DNA of 64,000 nucleotides from Bacteroides sp. (GTDB taxonomy: Bacteria > Bacteroidota > Bacteroidia > Bacteroidales > Muribaculaceae). Position numbers and translations under genes: made by a program. Location: the NCBI GenBank assembly GCA_014802325.1, contig JAAVCK010000026.1:62001-126000 (forward strand), given 5' to 3'. Below are positions 17,818 through 26,974 of this stretch, piece by piece. Below the pieces are notes generated by a model that did no database searches, was not told the DNA's origin, and saw only the letters and a list, made by a program, of their open reading frames with translations. Numbering within the stretch: position 1 is the stretch's first letter; each line of letters starts with the position of its first letter.

Positions 17818-19734
17818 TCAATAGCGGATTTTGCTTGAGGTCATAGAACCGTCGGCATGGAGGTCACATTTGATATACACGTTTCCTGCCACGGGAGTGT
17901 TGACGGCCATTCCCTGAATGGTATAGTAGGTGCTCGCGATTACGCTTTCGGCGTCGGCAGCCACATCGGTAATGCCGGCGGGATCTTCCGCAGCCATGGC
18001 ATATCCGTGGAATTTCACATCTGAGATGCAGAGTGTCTTGCCGTTGGCTTCGCCGTTATACCAGGGATAGAAGCGAAGGCGGAGCGACTTTCCTTCGTTG
18101 AGCTTGATTACGGGTTGAATCTTACCGTCCTGCATATTGTTGGCGGGCATCTTGCTCATTGAGAATATGAGGGTTGCATTCGAGAAGTCATCTTCGGTCG
18201 AATACCAGACGTGGACACACATACCGTTGCCGCCGCAGCCGCAGGTGTAATAGCTGATTTCGTCGATATTAATCACGGTCTCGGCCGGAGCGGTGATACC
18301 GAACTCGATGTAGCGGGTCGACACTTCGTCGATTTCGCCGGCGGGCCACTTTTCGCCTTCTATCACATTGCGCTGAGTCTTGCGCGAAGCATCAAATCCG
18401 GTGTAGGAGGGCCACACGGTATTGGCGTTGGGGTTGGCATATTTCTGGAGAGTCATGTCGTGCCATGATTCGGGGATCACGGTCACAGGACCTTCGGTCA
18501 CGCAGTTGTCGTCTGATTCAAGTCGCCAGTACGCCGATACTTCAGTGCCGCCTGAGAGCTGCACGCCGGTCACGGTGACGGGTATATCGAGAGATTTGTT
18601 GCCGGCTTTTACATTTATGGAGGCCGAGTTGACACCCTCTTCGTCGATCGACATCTGAGCATAGAAGCGCTGGATGAGAGTGCCGCCGTTGTAGGCTACC
18701 GAAAGGCTCTTTTCCCATGTCTGCTGGTCGGTGGAGAGCATTACATTACCGTCGGAAGTGATGGATACGTTGCCCGAAGCGGGGGAGAGGTCAAAACCGG
18801 TCACCATAAATTCTTTAGTCATCGACTGACCTTTGTAGCCGCTGCCGAGGTCGGCATTGTCGGGCGTGATGGAGAGTTCGCTGGTGAGGTGGGCATATTC
18901 GGTGAGAAGGCCCTGCTCCTGACAGAGCTGCACGAAGCGGCGGGCGATAAGAGCGGCACCGGTGGCGCTGAGGTGAGTGGAGCCGTCGCCGTCGCCGAGT
19001 ATGGCGTGGCAGTCTTTGTCGCCGTAGCTCAGGAAGAGGTCAGCCGTAGCGGTGGTGAGGTCAACGAACGGTACGTTCATCTCCTCGGCCACGAGCTTCA
19101 TCTGATATGTATAGTCCATCGAGTGATCCGATGCAGCCACGCTGCGTCCGGTCTTGATGCCGTCAGACGATACTACCGAGAAGCTGTCGCCGAGGTCGTG
19201 ACGGCCGTTGCGCCTGATGGTGTTGCCTGAAAAATACATGCGGCACACGCTCCCTACCAATATAGGTGTGCAGCCGGCGGCGCGGGTCTCGCTGACGTAT
19301 TTGCGCAGATATTCTTTATATGTGGTGTTGGGGCATGTGCCGCGATAGTCGGTGGCGTTGGCTTGGGTAGTGTTGCCCTGCGAGGTGTAATAAGCTTTTA
19401 CCTCGTCGCCGTCCATACCCTGAGTCTTTTCGTCGTTGTGGGCAAACTGGATGAGCACGTAGTCACCTTCAGCCATCTGTTTCTTCACGGAGGTCCAGTA
19501 GGCTGATTCCTGATAGAAACTCTTGCTCGATGCGCCATTCTTACCGCGGTTGTTCACCTCGATACCATCGAGAAACTGCTGGAGATACTGACACCAGCCG
19601 CGGGTAACGGTCGCGTTTTCATCGTAATTGGCCATGGTGGAGTCACCGATCGTGTGCACTTTCTTGGCATCGGCAGTGGAGTATCCGCCCAGTGTCAGGG
19701 CGGCAGCCGCCATTAAGGTCGTAAATCTTTTCAT
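17818..19734 (-). CDS. Secreted SGNH-hydrolase, probable rhamnogalacturonan acetylesterase (CE12-like)
   Basis: A 638-residue exported esterase. A signal peptide (1-23) is followed by the SGNH block I TIGDSTMANYDE (nucleophile Ser32), block II GKNGASSKS, block III FAHNDE, and block V DGSTHLSATGA with the catalytic Asp and His. This arrangement is that of rhamnogalacturonan acetylesterases. The C-terminal half has extra beta domains, including one like those in the neighbouring methylesterase, and a tail (TIQGMAVNTPVAGNVYIK) that looks like a sorting domain. It is the first gene of the operon. It would deacetylate rhamnogalacturonan I while its partner demethylates homogalacturonan; the substrate is inferred. 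Confidence 0.88.
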   Translation of the reverse strand: MKRFTTLMAAAALTLGGYSTADAKKVHTIGDSTMANYDENATVTRGWCQYLQQFLDGIEVNNRGKNGASSKSFYQESAYWTSVKKQMAEGDYVLIQFAHNDEKTQGMDGDEVKAYYTSQGNTTQANATDYRGTCPNTTYKEYLRKYVSETRAAGCTPILVGSVCRMYFSGNTIRRNGRHDLGDSFSVVSSDGIKTGRSVAASDHSMDYTYQMKLVAEEMNVPFVDLTTATADLFLSYGDKDCHAILGDGDGSTHLSATGAALIARRFVQLCQEQGLLTEYAHLTSELSITPDNADLGSGYKGQSMTKEFMVTGFDLSPASGNVSITSDGNVMLSTDQQTWEKSLSVAYNGGTLIQRFYAQMSIDEEGVNSASINVKAGNKSLDIPVTVTGVQLSGGTEVSAYWRLESDDNCVTEGPVTVIPESWHDMTLQKYANPNANTVWPSYTGFDASRKTQRNVIEGEKWPAGEIDEVSTRYIEFGITAPAETVINIDEISYYTCGCGGNGMCVHVWYSTEDDFSNATLIFSMSKMPANNMQDGKIQPVIKLNEGKSLRLRFYPWYNGEANGKTLCISDVKFHGYAMAAEDPAGITDVAADAESVIASTYYTIQGMAVNTPVAGNVYIKCDLHADGSMTSSKIRY

Positions 19735-19784
19735 GGAAATTTTGATATGTATTGGTTAATTTTTTTGGTTTGTATCTACGTCAG

Positions 19785-19792
19785 CAAAATTA
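19785..19792 (-). promoter_or_regulatory. -7 promoter box of the pectin esterase operon
   Basis: TAATTTTG on the minus strand fits TAnnTTTG, with a leader of about 45 nt to the ATG at 19734. No -33 TTTG is present; instead the first of three direct repeats occupies that position, as expected for an activator-dependent promoter. Confidence 0.55.
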
Positions 19793-19814
19793 CGTAATAG
19801 TTGCCCGATGCTAT

Positions 19815-19878
19815 GGTGAAATCAGTTTAAACAAGGGTAAAATCGGCTCAACGGGCCCTTGAATTTAGGTAAAATCGG
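19815..19878 (-). promoter_or_regulatory. Three phased direct repeats, candidate activator operator
   Basis: Read on the plus strand, GGTGAAATCAG (19815-19825), GGTAAAATCGG (19836-19846) and GGTAAAATCGG (19868-19878). The start-to-start distances of 21 and 32 bp are close to two and three helical turns. They lie about 35-100 bp upstream of the inferred esterase transcription start, where AraC-type activators bind. Assignment to the adjacent propeller-AraC protein is inferred. Confidence 0.55.
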
Positions 19879-19931
19879 ATTTTTGACTCAAATTTTCATA
19901 TCTTACCGTACCGGCATTGAGATTTTTTTAC

Positions 19932-19939
19932 TACCTTTG
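19932..19939 (+). promoter_or_regulatory. Possible distal -7 box of the pilus operon
   Basis: TACCTTTG fits TAnnTTTG. It would give a leader of about 250 nt for the pilus operon. No -33 box at the expected spacing. Confidence 0.4.
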
Positions 19940-20042
19940 CACCGAAAATCACACGGTAATCTTTATCCATACGTTATGTTAACACATGTATCCATTAATG
20001 AATTTTTAACGTAACCGCGGAGCTGAGCCCAAGATTTATTCG

Positions 20043-20050
20043 TAAATTTG
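20043..20050 (+). promoter_or_regulatory. Possible proximal -7 box of the pilus operon
   Basis: TAAATTTG fits TAnnTTTG and would give a leader of about 140 nt. No -33 box is visible, so one of the two boxes may need an activator or be fortuitous. Confidence 0.4.
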
Positions 20051-20192
20051 CATGCTTTTTTGGGTCTGTATATCCTGAGCTGTTTTTTCGCATCGGCTAT
20101 TCGTCCCTGAAAGCGATCAGATTTGCGGTGCAGATTTTGAAGTAAACACTAAGAAAAACAACAAGCAAAACACTTTAACTCTTTCTCGTCTT

Positions 20193-20780
20193 ATGAGAGC
20201 AGTAGCAAGAGGACTTATAATTATTATCGCTGTGGTCATCGGTACGTTGACTGCAGATGCTCAGTCCGTCGGAATCAAGACCAACTTATTATCAGACGTC
20301 GCGCTTAGCCCCAATCTGGGTATAGAAGTTAAGACGGCTCCAAAATGGACTGTTGACCTTTCAGGAAGTATCAATGCATGGACCATCGACGGCCGTAAAT
20401 GGAAGCATTGGCTCGTGCAGCCCGAAGTGCGCTACTGGTTTTGCGAGGCATTCTCGGGTCATTTCGTCGGTGCTCATCTGCTGGGCGGACAGTACAACCT
20501 CGGCAATCTCGATCTCGACTTCAAGTTTCTCGGCACTGACTTTTCGCGTCTGCGCGACCACCGCTACGAAGGTTGGGCCGTGGGTGCCGGTATAGCCTAC
20601 GGTTATGCCTGGGTGCTCGGCCGCCACTGGAACCTCGAAGCTGAGATAGGAGTGGGCTACGTGTATACCGAGGCCGACAAATACACCTGCGCCGAGTGCG
20701 GCAAAGCTATAGCCCGCAAGATCCCCCACCACTATGTGGGTCCCACCAAAGCCGCTATTAATATTGTATACCTTTTCTAA
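20193..20780 (+). CDS. DUF3575 outer-membrane protein of the pilus locus
   Basis: A 195-residue exported protein: signal peptide (MRAVARGLIIIIAVVIGTLT..ADAQ), then a beta-rich barrel-like body (VGIKTNLLSDVALSPNLGIE, WLVQPEVRYWF, VGAHLLGGQYN) ending in an aromatic NIVYLF, as outer-membrane barrels do. This matches DUF3575, which is regularly found beside DUF3868 and Mfa/Fim pilus genes in Bacteroidales. A CxxC pair (CAEC, residues about 169-172) lies in a loop. It is the first gene of the pilus operon, 18 bases before the next gene. It probably helps assemble or anchor the pilus; the mechanism is unknown. Confidence 0.85.
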   Translation: MRAVARGLIIIIAVVIGTLTADAQSVGIKTNLLSDVALSPNLGIEVKTAPKWTVDLSGSINAWTIDGRKWKHWLVQPEVRYWFCEAFSGHFVGAHLLGGQYNLGNLDLDFKFLGTDFSRLRDHRYEGWAVGAGIAYGYAWVLGRHWNLEAEIGVGYVYTEADKYTCAECGKAIARKIPHHYVGPTKAAINIVYLF

Positions 20781-20798
20781 TTCTGTCAATATCAAGAA

Positions 20799-22262
20799 AT
20801 GAACATGAAGAAGATTTTTCTTGCTACGGCTGTCGCCGCTATAGCCCCCGCTGCATTTGCCGACATGCCTGTGATCGACGGGGTAGGAAAGCTCACATCC
20901 GCCCGTGTCGACTCGGCCTATGTGATGATGATGGATATCAACACCGGCGCCATTAAGCCCGGCCGCGACCGCGAAATTCTCCTCACACCCGTGCTCCGCT
21001 CCTCCGACGGCAACGATTCGATAGTTATGCCCGGCATACTCGTAGCCGGACGCAACCGCTATTTCTCACACCTGCGCAACAACAATCTGCCTGCCGGCGA
21101 GATGATGCTCCGCGGCGGCTCGGGCGAAGTATATGCTTACCGCTTCACTACTTCATGGAAGCAGTGGATGGATCATAGCGAAGTTTTATTCACCACCACC
21201 TGCGCCACATGCTGCGATGCTCCCGAAGTGCTGTCGGTAATTCCGGCTGTGCGCCACGACTACGGTCAACCCCGACTCGAATATCCCCTTATGAACGTGG
21301 CTCTGACCGGCGACTCTGCCATTACGGTCGAGGCAAAGGGGTCGGCGTTTGTCGACTTCGTTGTCAACCGTACTGAGCTCAAGCCCGACTATCGCGGCAA
21401 CCGTGCCGAAATCGAGAAGATACTCAATTCGATCGACCTTGTGGCCAACGATCCGGAAGCCATCATAACAGACATTACTATAAAGGGTTACGCATCACCC
21501 GAAGGCCCGTATGACAACAACGTCCGCCTTGCAATGGGTCGTACGAACACGCTCAAGGAATATGTCAAAGCCGAGTGTGTGCGCCGCGGCTACGGACTCG
21601 ACCCCTCGGTGGTAGGCTATGACTACGAACCCGAGGACTGGGAAGGCCTGATAGCATGGCTCGAAACTCACGAGATAGACAATCGCGACGCTATCCTTGC
21701 CATAGCCCGCGACACATCTATCGACCCGGATCCCCGTAATACCAAGATACAGACCCTCTATCCCGAGCAATACAGCTATCTGCTCCGTGAGGTGTATCCC
21801 GCACTCCGTCACTCCGACTACACTATCCGCTACAATATCAAGACCGGTATCGACGTGGAGCGCCTCAAGGAGATGCTTGCCGTCACCCCCGAGCGTCTGC
21901 GTCCGGTAGATTTCTATCTTGTGGCACGCACTTACCCCGAGGGAAGCGCTGACTATGAACGCGTGATGCTGAAGGCCGCCGAGATATACCCCGACGACGA
22001 GGAAGCCGCTATCAACGCCGCCAACATCCTCATGGGTCACGGCGATATGGACGGTGCACGCTCTTATGTCGACAAGGTGGGCAAGACCCCGGCCGGACTC
22101 TTCACCAAGGCCAACTATGCCGCCCGCCGCGGTGACCTCTATCAGGCTGAAGCACTGCTGCAATCGGCTGTCAACCAAGGATATGCTCCTGCCGAAGATG
22201 CCCTTGCCGAAGTGCGTGCCCTCATAGCCCGCGACCCGGTGGAATATCTTATCAAGCGATAA
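20799..22262 (+). CDS. DUF3868 / OmpA-like pilus assembly protein
   Basis: A 487-residue exported protein. It has a signal peptide (1-21, ending in AFA). An N-terminal beta domain (about 25-150) follows the DUF3868 pattern and includes CATCC. An OmpA/MotB-like peptidoglycan-binding region follows (about 185-300; FVVNRTELKPDYRGNRAEIE and ITIKGYASPEGPYDNNVRLA). The C-terminal helical region (about 370-480) is TPR-like. It may tie the pilus base to the cell wall. The gene lies between DUF3575 and the major pilin. A second Met (MKK) two codons in is an equally good start. Confidence 0.87.
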   Translation: MNMKKIFLATAVAAIAPAAFADMPVIDGVGKLTSARVDSAYVMMMDINTGAIKPGRDREILLTPVLRSSDGNDSIVMPGILVAGRNRYFSHLRNNNLPAGEMMLRGGSGEVYAYRFTTSWKQWMDHSEVLFTTTCATCCDAPEVLSVIPAVRHDYGQPRLEYPLMNVALTGDSAITVEAKGSAFVDFVVNRTELKPDYRGNRAEIEKILNSIDLVANDPEAIITDITIKGYASPEGPYDNNVRLAMGRTNTLKEYVKAECVRRGYGLDPSVVGYDYEPEDWEGLIAWLETHEIDNRDAILAIARDTSIDPDPRNTKIQTLYPEQYSYLLREVYPALRHSDYTIRYNIKTGIDVERLKEMLAVTPERLRPVDFYLVARTYPEGSADYERVMLKAAEIYPDDEEAAINAANILMGHGDMDGARSYVDKVGKTPAGLFTKANYAARRGDLYQAEALLQSAVNQGYAPAEDALAEVRALIARDPVEYLIKR

Positions 22263-22309
22263 CACACTTAGCACACAAATATCAATAAATCAATATTTAT
22301 CCTTTATTC

Positions 22310-24445
22310 ATGAAGAAAAACTATCTTTTTGGAGCGATGGCCATGGGCCTTCTCTTCACCGGATGTAGTTCCGACGACCTTCAGGGTCCCGCCGGCAACT
22401 CAATCTCGGATGCAGATCAGACTCTTTATGTCAGCATGAGCCTTATCGGTGACACGCCGCAGTCGCGTGCAGCCTCTGATAACGGTTCTCCCAGCGAAGG
22501 CGTTGACTTCGGTGACGGTACTGCTGCACAAGAGAACCTCGTCAACAATGCCTATTTCGTGTTCTATGATGAAGACGGTAACGTGGTCGGCGACATCGTA
22601 CCCATTGAACTCGACAACTTACACCTCGACGAATCATTTGTTGGTGGCACCGTAGAGCGTCGTTACAAGTCGGTGGTAGCTGTGAGCGTAAGAAAGGGTG
22701 AGAAGATGCCCGCACAGGTAATCTGCTACATCAACCCCATCTCCCCCTCATCTCTTCAGAACCCCCTCAACATCATCCAGACCATCTCGCGTACTTCCAC
22801 TTGGTCAACCATCAGTGGTGGTAACACCAAGTACTTCGCTATGAGTAACTCGGTTTACTATCCCCGTAGAGCCGGTAGCGGTACCGGTCTTCCCGAATCT
22901 AATCAGCTCCCTCAGGTGGCTGTGACTATCCCCGAAGGCTACCTCTACACCTCTGAGGCCGCTGCCGAAGAAGCTCTCGGTACTGACAACACTCTAAATA
23001 TATATGTGGAGCGTTACGCCACCAAGCTCTCGTTCCGTGCGGTAGATCCCACTAACTACGTGACAGCTACCCGTGTATATCAGGAGAATTCCACCAACTC
23101 CACTACCAAGAACGTTACGCTGACTTTCCTTCCTCAGAAGTGGGCTGTGAATGCCGAGTCAAACCGCTCTTATGTCATCAAGTCATTCCGTCGGGAGTCA
23201 GAACTCGGTGATGTACTTGCCGACAACTACACTTTCGGCGCGCTCAACGCCCGCATCAATACCAACGTGTATAACGATGATGCCAATCACTGGGTTTACG
23301 ACGACAACAACACCGTGCTCGACGCTAACAACCGCTGGGTATGGAACGACCCCAACCTCCACCGCTCATACTGGGGTATGTCGCCTGCTTACTTCACCGC
23401 TGAGTATCCCGAAGTATCTTCTGACCTGAAGGATATCACCGTTAACCAGAAGTATATTTCTTACAACGAACTCCAGGCCGGCACCTATGGCTTTGATGCC
23501 AACAACACCGAACCCCAGTATTTCCGCGAAACTACTGTAAGCTACCGCGCTCTCAACTCCAAGAACCCCAACGCCGCTGTGGCTTCGGTAATCTATGTAG
23601 GTGAATATAAGCTCAACCTCGAAGGTACAGGTGATCTTCCCGAAGGTACCAGCTTCTACACTTATCTACAGGGCAACGTACCCGGTCTTGATGAAGATCG
23701 TCCCTACATTTATTTCGATGGTGTAGACGGTGGCGTGAAGAGCAGCGTGCAGGGTGGTGAGTCGATGCTCCGCCGCTTCCTTGCCCAGACCACTATCCTC
23801 TACAGAAAATCTCAGACCGACGAAGAACTTGCTGCCGGCGAATATACCCGTCTCAGCATAGCCCGTCCCTCTGACCTTGAAATGATGGTGGATGCACTCG
23901 AAGTTTCTGAAATCGGCGATGCCGTCAAGCAGCTCTATGACGGTAATGAAAATACCAAGCTCAAGCTGCAGAACAATGCCCGCTCGCTCCAGTTCAGCAG
24001 CGCTCAGGATGCTTCAGGTATCTACATCGTGACCGGTGGCGGCTACAATGAAATCGTGCCCGACGACACCACTCCCGGCCCCAACCAGATCACTCTCACC
24101 GAGGCTAACCTTACTCTCATGCGCCAGGTAGGTCTTTCGTACTACTATCTCACCGGCCACGCTTACTTCTCGATTCCCGTGAAGCACTTCGGCTGGTATC
24201 GCAACGGTAACACTCAGAAAAATGCTGACAAGATCAACTGGAACATCGTTCGCGTAGGTGACTTCGGTATGGTACGTAACCACAGCTATCAGCTCAACGT
24301 TACTGAAATCTTAGGTCTTGCCTCAGGTATCGGCGACGATGACACCCCCATCGTTCCCCCGTCGACTACCGAAGACTACTACATGGCTTACTCGGTCAAC
24401 ATTCTTCGTTGGGCCGTGGTTCCGGAACAGAACGTAAAACTCTAA
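22310..24445 (+). CDS. Mfa1-family major fimbrial subunit (type V pilus shaft)
   Basis: A 711-residue lipoprotein precursor with lipobox LFTGC (Cys19). Residues 51-54 are QSRA. In type V pilins, an arginine-specific cleavage removes the N-terminal strand so that the next subunit can fill the groove, and Arg53 is the likely site. The C-terminal region (SIPVKHFGWYRNGN, VRVGDFGMVRNHSYQLNVTE, MAYSVNILRWAVVPEQNVKL) is the Mfa1 C-terminal domain with its terminal donor strand. It is the third gene of the operon. Its codons lean strongly to C-ending forms, which fits high expression. A terminator follows at 24506, which should keep downstream subunits less abundant. Confidence 0.92.
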   Translation: MKKNYLFGAMAMGLLFTGCSSDDLQGPAGNSISDADQTLYVSMSLIGDTPQSRAASDNGSPSEGVDFGDGTAAQENLVNNAYFVFYDEDGNVVGDIVPIELDNLHLDESFVGGTVERRYKSVVAVSVRKGEKMPAQVICYINPISPSSLQNPLNIIQTISRTSTWSTISGGNTKYFAMSNSVYYPRRAGSGTGLPESNQLPQVAVTIPEGYLYTSEAAAEEALGTDNTLNIYVERYATKLSFRAVDPTNYVTATRVYQENSTNSTTKNVTLTFLPQKWAVNAESNRSYVIKSFRRESELGDVLADNYTFGALNARINTNVYNDDANHWVYDDNNTVLDANNRWVWNDPNLHRSYWGMSPAYFTAEYPEVSSDLKDITVNQKYISYNELQAGTYGFDANNTEPQYFRETTVSYRALNSKNPNAAVASVIYVGEYKLNLEGTGDLPEGTSFYTYLQGNVPGLDEDRPYIYFDGVDGGVKSSVQGGESMLRRFLAQTTILYRKSQTDEELAAGEYTRLSIARPSDLEMMVDALEVSEIGDAVKQLYDGNENTKLKLQNNARSLQFSSAQDASGIYIVTGGGYNEIVPDDTTPGPNQITLTEANLTLMRQVGLSYYYLTGHAYFSIPVKHFGWYRNGNTQKNADKINWNIVRVGDFGMVRNHSYQLNVTEILGLASGIGDDDTPIVPPSTTEDYYMAYSVNILRWAVVPEQNVKL

Positions 24446-24505
24446 CACACTCCCGTATCATTTGCCCGTCAACTCTTGACCGTCAAGTGATACACCAAAA
24501 AATAA

Positions 24506-24539
24506 TCGCGGAGGGAAATCCCTCCCTCCGCGATATTTT
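24506..24539 (+). terminator. Intra-operon terminator after the major pilin
   Basis: An 11-bp perfect stem (TCGCGGAGGGA 24506-24516 with TCCCTCCGCGA 24523-24533), 6-base loop, then TATTTTA. It lies between the major subunit and the anchor gene, so it likely reduces rather than stops read-through. Confidence 0.85.
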
Positions 24540-24553
24540 AAACCTAATCAGTT

Positions 24554-25621
24554 ATGCTTCTACAAAATCTCAGCAATAAATTCCGACTGACTCTTGCGGC
24601 CGTGGCCGCGGGGCTGACTTTCACAGGCTGTTCTTCATTTGTGTATGACGATCTGCCCGAATGTCCGGCTCAGCTAAATGTGAAGTTTCAGTTCAACTAC
24701 ACACTCGACCGTGGCGAGGCATTTGCCGCCCAGGTCCACAGCGTCAACGTGTGGGCTTTCGATCAGGCCGGTAATTTCGTCTGGTCAGGTTCGGCTGCCG
24801 GCGAGAGCCTTGCGTCGCCCGACTTTCAGCTGGAGACCACGCTGGGTGAAGGAGTATATGATTTCGTGGCGTGGTGCGGACTCGATGGCAACGACGATTT
24901 CTCGCTTGCCACCTATACCCCCGCAAGCATGCAGGAGCTTGAGATGAAGCTCGTGACTCTTGAGGAGAATAACCTCAATATCAGCTCATCGCACTTCAAA
25001 AGCCTCTTTCACGGCATGAAATCCGGAGTGAAACACACTATCAATCATTACGCACCCTCTATCACCACGGTGACCATACCTCTTATTAAGGATACCAACG
25101 ATATTGCGGTGATGCTCATGAACACCGACGGCACTGTGCTCAATACCGAGGACTTTTCAGTGTCGTTTACCTACGCCGACTCATGGCTGGCGTGGGACAA
25201 CGCAGTGATGACTCAGTCACCCACTGTAACGTATACGCCGTGGAGTCAGCTCTACGGTGAGTCTACGTCAGATTCGCGCGCCGAGACCGACGATGTCAAC
25301 GACAACGACGTCAGCGCTCCCGTCCGCTCGACCCTGCTTTACGAACTCTCGGTGAGCCGCCTCATGACCGGCGGAAACGCCTACCTCGACATCGTGCGCA
25401 ATACCGATGGCGAGCGTATAATCCACGTGCCCCTCATCGACTTCTTTATTCTTGAAAAAGGTAACCGCTATGACATGTATGGCGACCAGGAATACCTCGA
25501 TCGCCGCAGCGACTACTCGGCTCTGTTCTTCATCGACAATGATATGGGCTGGTACATGGCAGGCGGAATATATATCAACGGCTGGGCTATTGTTCCCCCC
25601 CAGTCTGACCCCATTTACTGA
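24554..25621 (+). CDS. Mfa2/FimB-family fimbrial anchor subunit
   Basis: A 355-residue lipoprotein with lipobox FTGC (Cys26). The sequence after it (YDDLPECPAQLNVKFQFNYT, VHSVNVWAFDQAGNFVWSG, DFVAWCGLDGND) is typical of the Mfa2/FimB family, which caps the shaft base and holds it on the outer membrane. The C-terminal part ends with an FFILEKGNRYDMYGDQEYLD strand region. Unlike shaft subunits, the mature N-terminus is probably kept. It is the fourth gene of the operon, just after the terminator hairpin. Confidence 0.9.
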   Translation: MLLQNLSNKFRLTLAAVAAGLTFTGCSSFVYDDLPECPAQLNVKFQFNYTLDRGEAFAAQVHSVNVWAFDQAGNFVWSGSAAGESLASPDFQLETTLGEGVYDFVAWCGLDGNDDFSLATYTPASMQELEMKLVTLEENNLNISSSHFKSLFHGMKSGVKHTINHYAPSITTVTIPLIKDTNDIAVMLMNTDGTVLNTEDFSVSFTYADSWLAWDNAVMTQSPTVTYTPWSQLYGESTSDSRAETDDVNDNDVSAPVRSTLLYELSVSRLMTGGNAYLDIVRNTDGERIIHVPLIDFFILEKGNRYDMYGDQEYLDRRSDYSALFFIDNDMGWYMAGGIYINGWAIVPPQSDPIY

Positions 25622-25648
25622 TAGATTTTATTGATTCCTCTGAATCCG

Positions 25649-26947
25649 ATGAAATATATACTTTATCTGTTACCGGTCTTGCTGCTTTTTGCGGGATGCT
25701 CCTCGTCTGACGGCCCTGATGTGAAGGGCAGTGACGGGTCAGTATCACTCAGCTTCAGCATGCTCACCTCGGGCGCCATCACAAGTTCGCGCGCCGATAG
25801 CGAGGGTCACGGCGAGACCGACAGCGAATACCGTAACTTCGAGGACGGTATCGATATATCCGATCTCGGTGTATTCGTGTTTGCAAAGATTGCAGGCACC
25901 ACCGGTGATGAGAAACTCGTATACAAACTGACAAACCTACTTTCGTCTGACGACGCCCGCATCAATGTTGTGGGTGCACCCGGTTCATACCTCGTCAACC
26001 TCATGATACGCCGGGAGGACCTTAAGGAAATCCTCGGCGGCTACGACATCAGTCCCGAGGGCGACGCTCTGATTCAGTTCCGTATGCTTCTGCTGGCCAA
26101 CTGCTCCTCACCGGGCACCAACGCCACAGCCAAGTGGGACGCTATCACCGGTCAGGACTTCCCCACGGTCATCGACCAGCTCTCGGAGTGGAACTATGCC
26201 ATGAGTTATATCTATAACGAAAACGGCGGTCCTGACGCAGAGTCGATTTACAGCAACAGAAAGAAAAACGTCCCGATGTTTGGCACAAATGTATTTACCG
26301 CCACCGAGGGCGACCTCTACTATAGCCGACCCGAAAACCGCGTGTATCTCGGACAGATGGATCTGCTCCGCTCCCTTGCCAAGGTCAGGGTGGTCGACAA
26401 TATCGGCGGTAAAAACGAAGCCGGTTATCCCCGCATCACTTCTGCTGAGTTTCTAAGCTCTCAGGCTCAGGCTCGTCAGGTCCCCGCCGGTGCTGTAAGT
26501 TATCAGAACGGCCAGCAGGTACACACCCCTAATATCTTTGAGGACAATGATCTGATCCTCGCTGCCACATACCGCCTCGGCACCATACCTGATGTGTCGG
26601 TGATGCCCGGCACCAACCATACCGGCGACGTGTTTATAGGATTCGTGCCCGAGCAGCGCATAGGTCATCCCAACAATAACACTGAGGAAGGCATGCCGGT
26701 ATATCATGTCACCATAGCCAATCAGAAAGCTGACGGCTCGATGGAGAACCTTGACTACTATGTGCCTATGACCGGATATAACAACGGCTACAGCTCTCAG
26801 AACTTTTCTTTCGGCGATAACATTCTGCGCAATCATATCTACACACTTTCGGTAAGCGACTTCGGTGCACTGCTCGAACTGACTGTCGACGTAGTGCCTT
26901 ACCGCTCATGTGTGCTCGAACCGTTCTTCGGACTCGAACGTGACTAA
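25649..26947 (+). CDS. Accessory fimbrillin lipoprotein (Mfa-like)
   Basis: A 432-residue lipoprotein with lipobox LFAGC (Cys17) and an SSRA motif (Arg48), like the major subunit, so it is probably cleaved and polymerised. The body has beta strands typical of fimbrillins (ISDLGVFVFAKI, VNLMIRRED, NVPMFGTNVFTA, YLGQMDLLRSLAKVRVVDNI). It ends with FSFGDNILRNHIYTLSVSDF and LELTVDVVPYRS, resembling the C-terminal strands of Mfa-type subunits. A TTG at 25631 opens the frame, but the ATG at 25649 precedes the proper signal peptide. Its likely place is near the tip, between shaft and adhesin; this is inferred from gene order. Confidence 0.85.
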   Translation: MKYILYLLPVLLLFAGCSSSDGPDVKGSDGSVSLSFSMLTSGAITSSRADSEGHGETDSEYRNFEDGIDISDLGVFVFAKIAGTTGDEKLVYKLTNLLSSDDARINVVGAPGSYLVNLMIRREDLKEILGGYDISPEGDALIQFRMLLLANCSSPGTNATAKWDAITGQDFPTVIDQLSEWNYAMSYIYNENGGPDAESIYSNRKKNVPMFGTNVFTATEGDLYYSRPENRVYLGQMDLLRSLAKVRVVDNIGGKNEAGYPRITSAEFLSSQAQARQVPAGAVSYQNGQQVHTPNIFEDNDLILAATYRLGTIPDVSVMPGTNHTGDVFIGFVPEQRIGHPNNNTEEGMPVYHVTIANQKADGSMENLDYYVPMTGYNNGYSSQNFSFGDNILRNHIYTLSVSDFGALLELTVDVVPYRSCVLEPFFGLERD

Positions 26948-26974
26948 TACTCTTTAACCATTTTATCTCTGACG

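Larger units (their letters stand above)
19735..20192. other. Divergent intergenic region between pectin and pilus operons (458 nt)
   Basis: No gene seen. It holds the leftward esterase promoter, three phased direct repeats, and two rightward -7 boxes. These are listed separately. The rest (about 19940-20040 and 20051-20190) shows no strong hairpin or inverted repeat that would mark an invertible promoter. Confidence 0.7.

Noticed and set aside
19735-20192. Invertible promoter for the pilus operon
   Set aside because: Phase-variable promoters are common in Bacteroidales, but no pair of inverted repeats flanking either -7 box was found, only short CCCAA/TTGGG arms and an imperfect GTTAAC-centred palindrome near 19970-19992.
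21495-22274. Minus-strand 259-residue open frame opposite the DUF3868 gene
   Set aside because: Shadow of the OmpA-like and TPR part; no signal, family or promoter.
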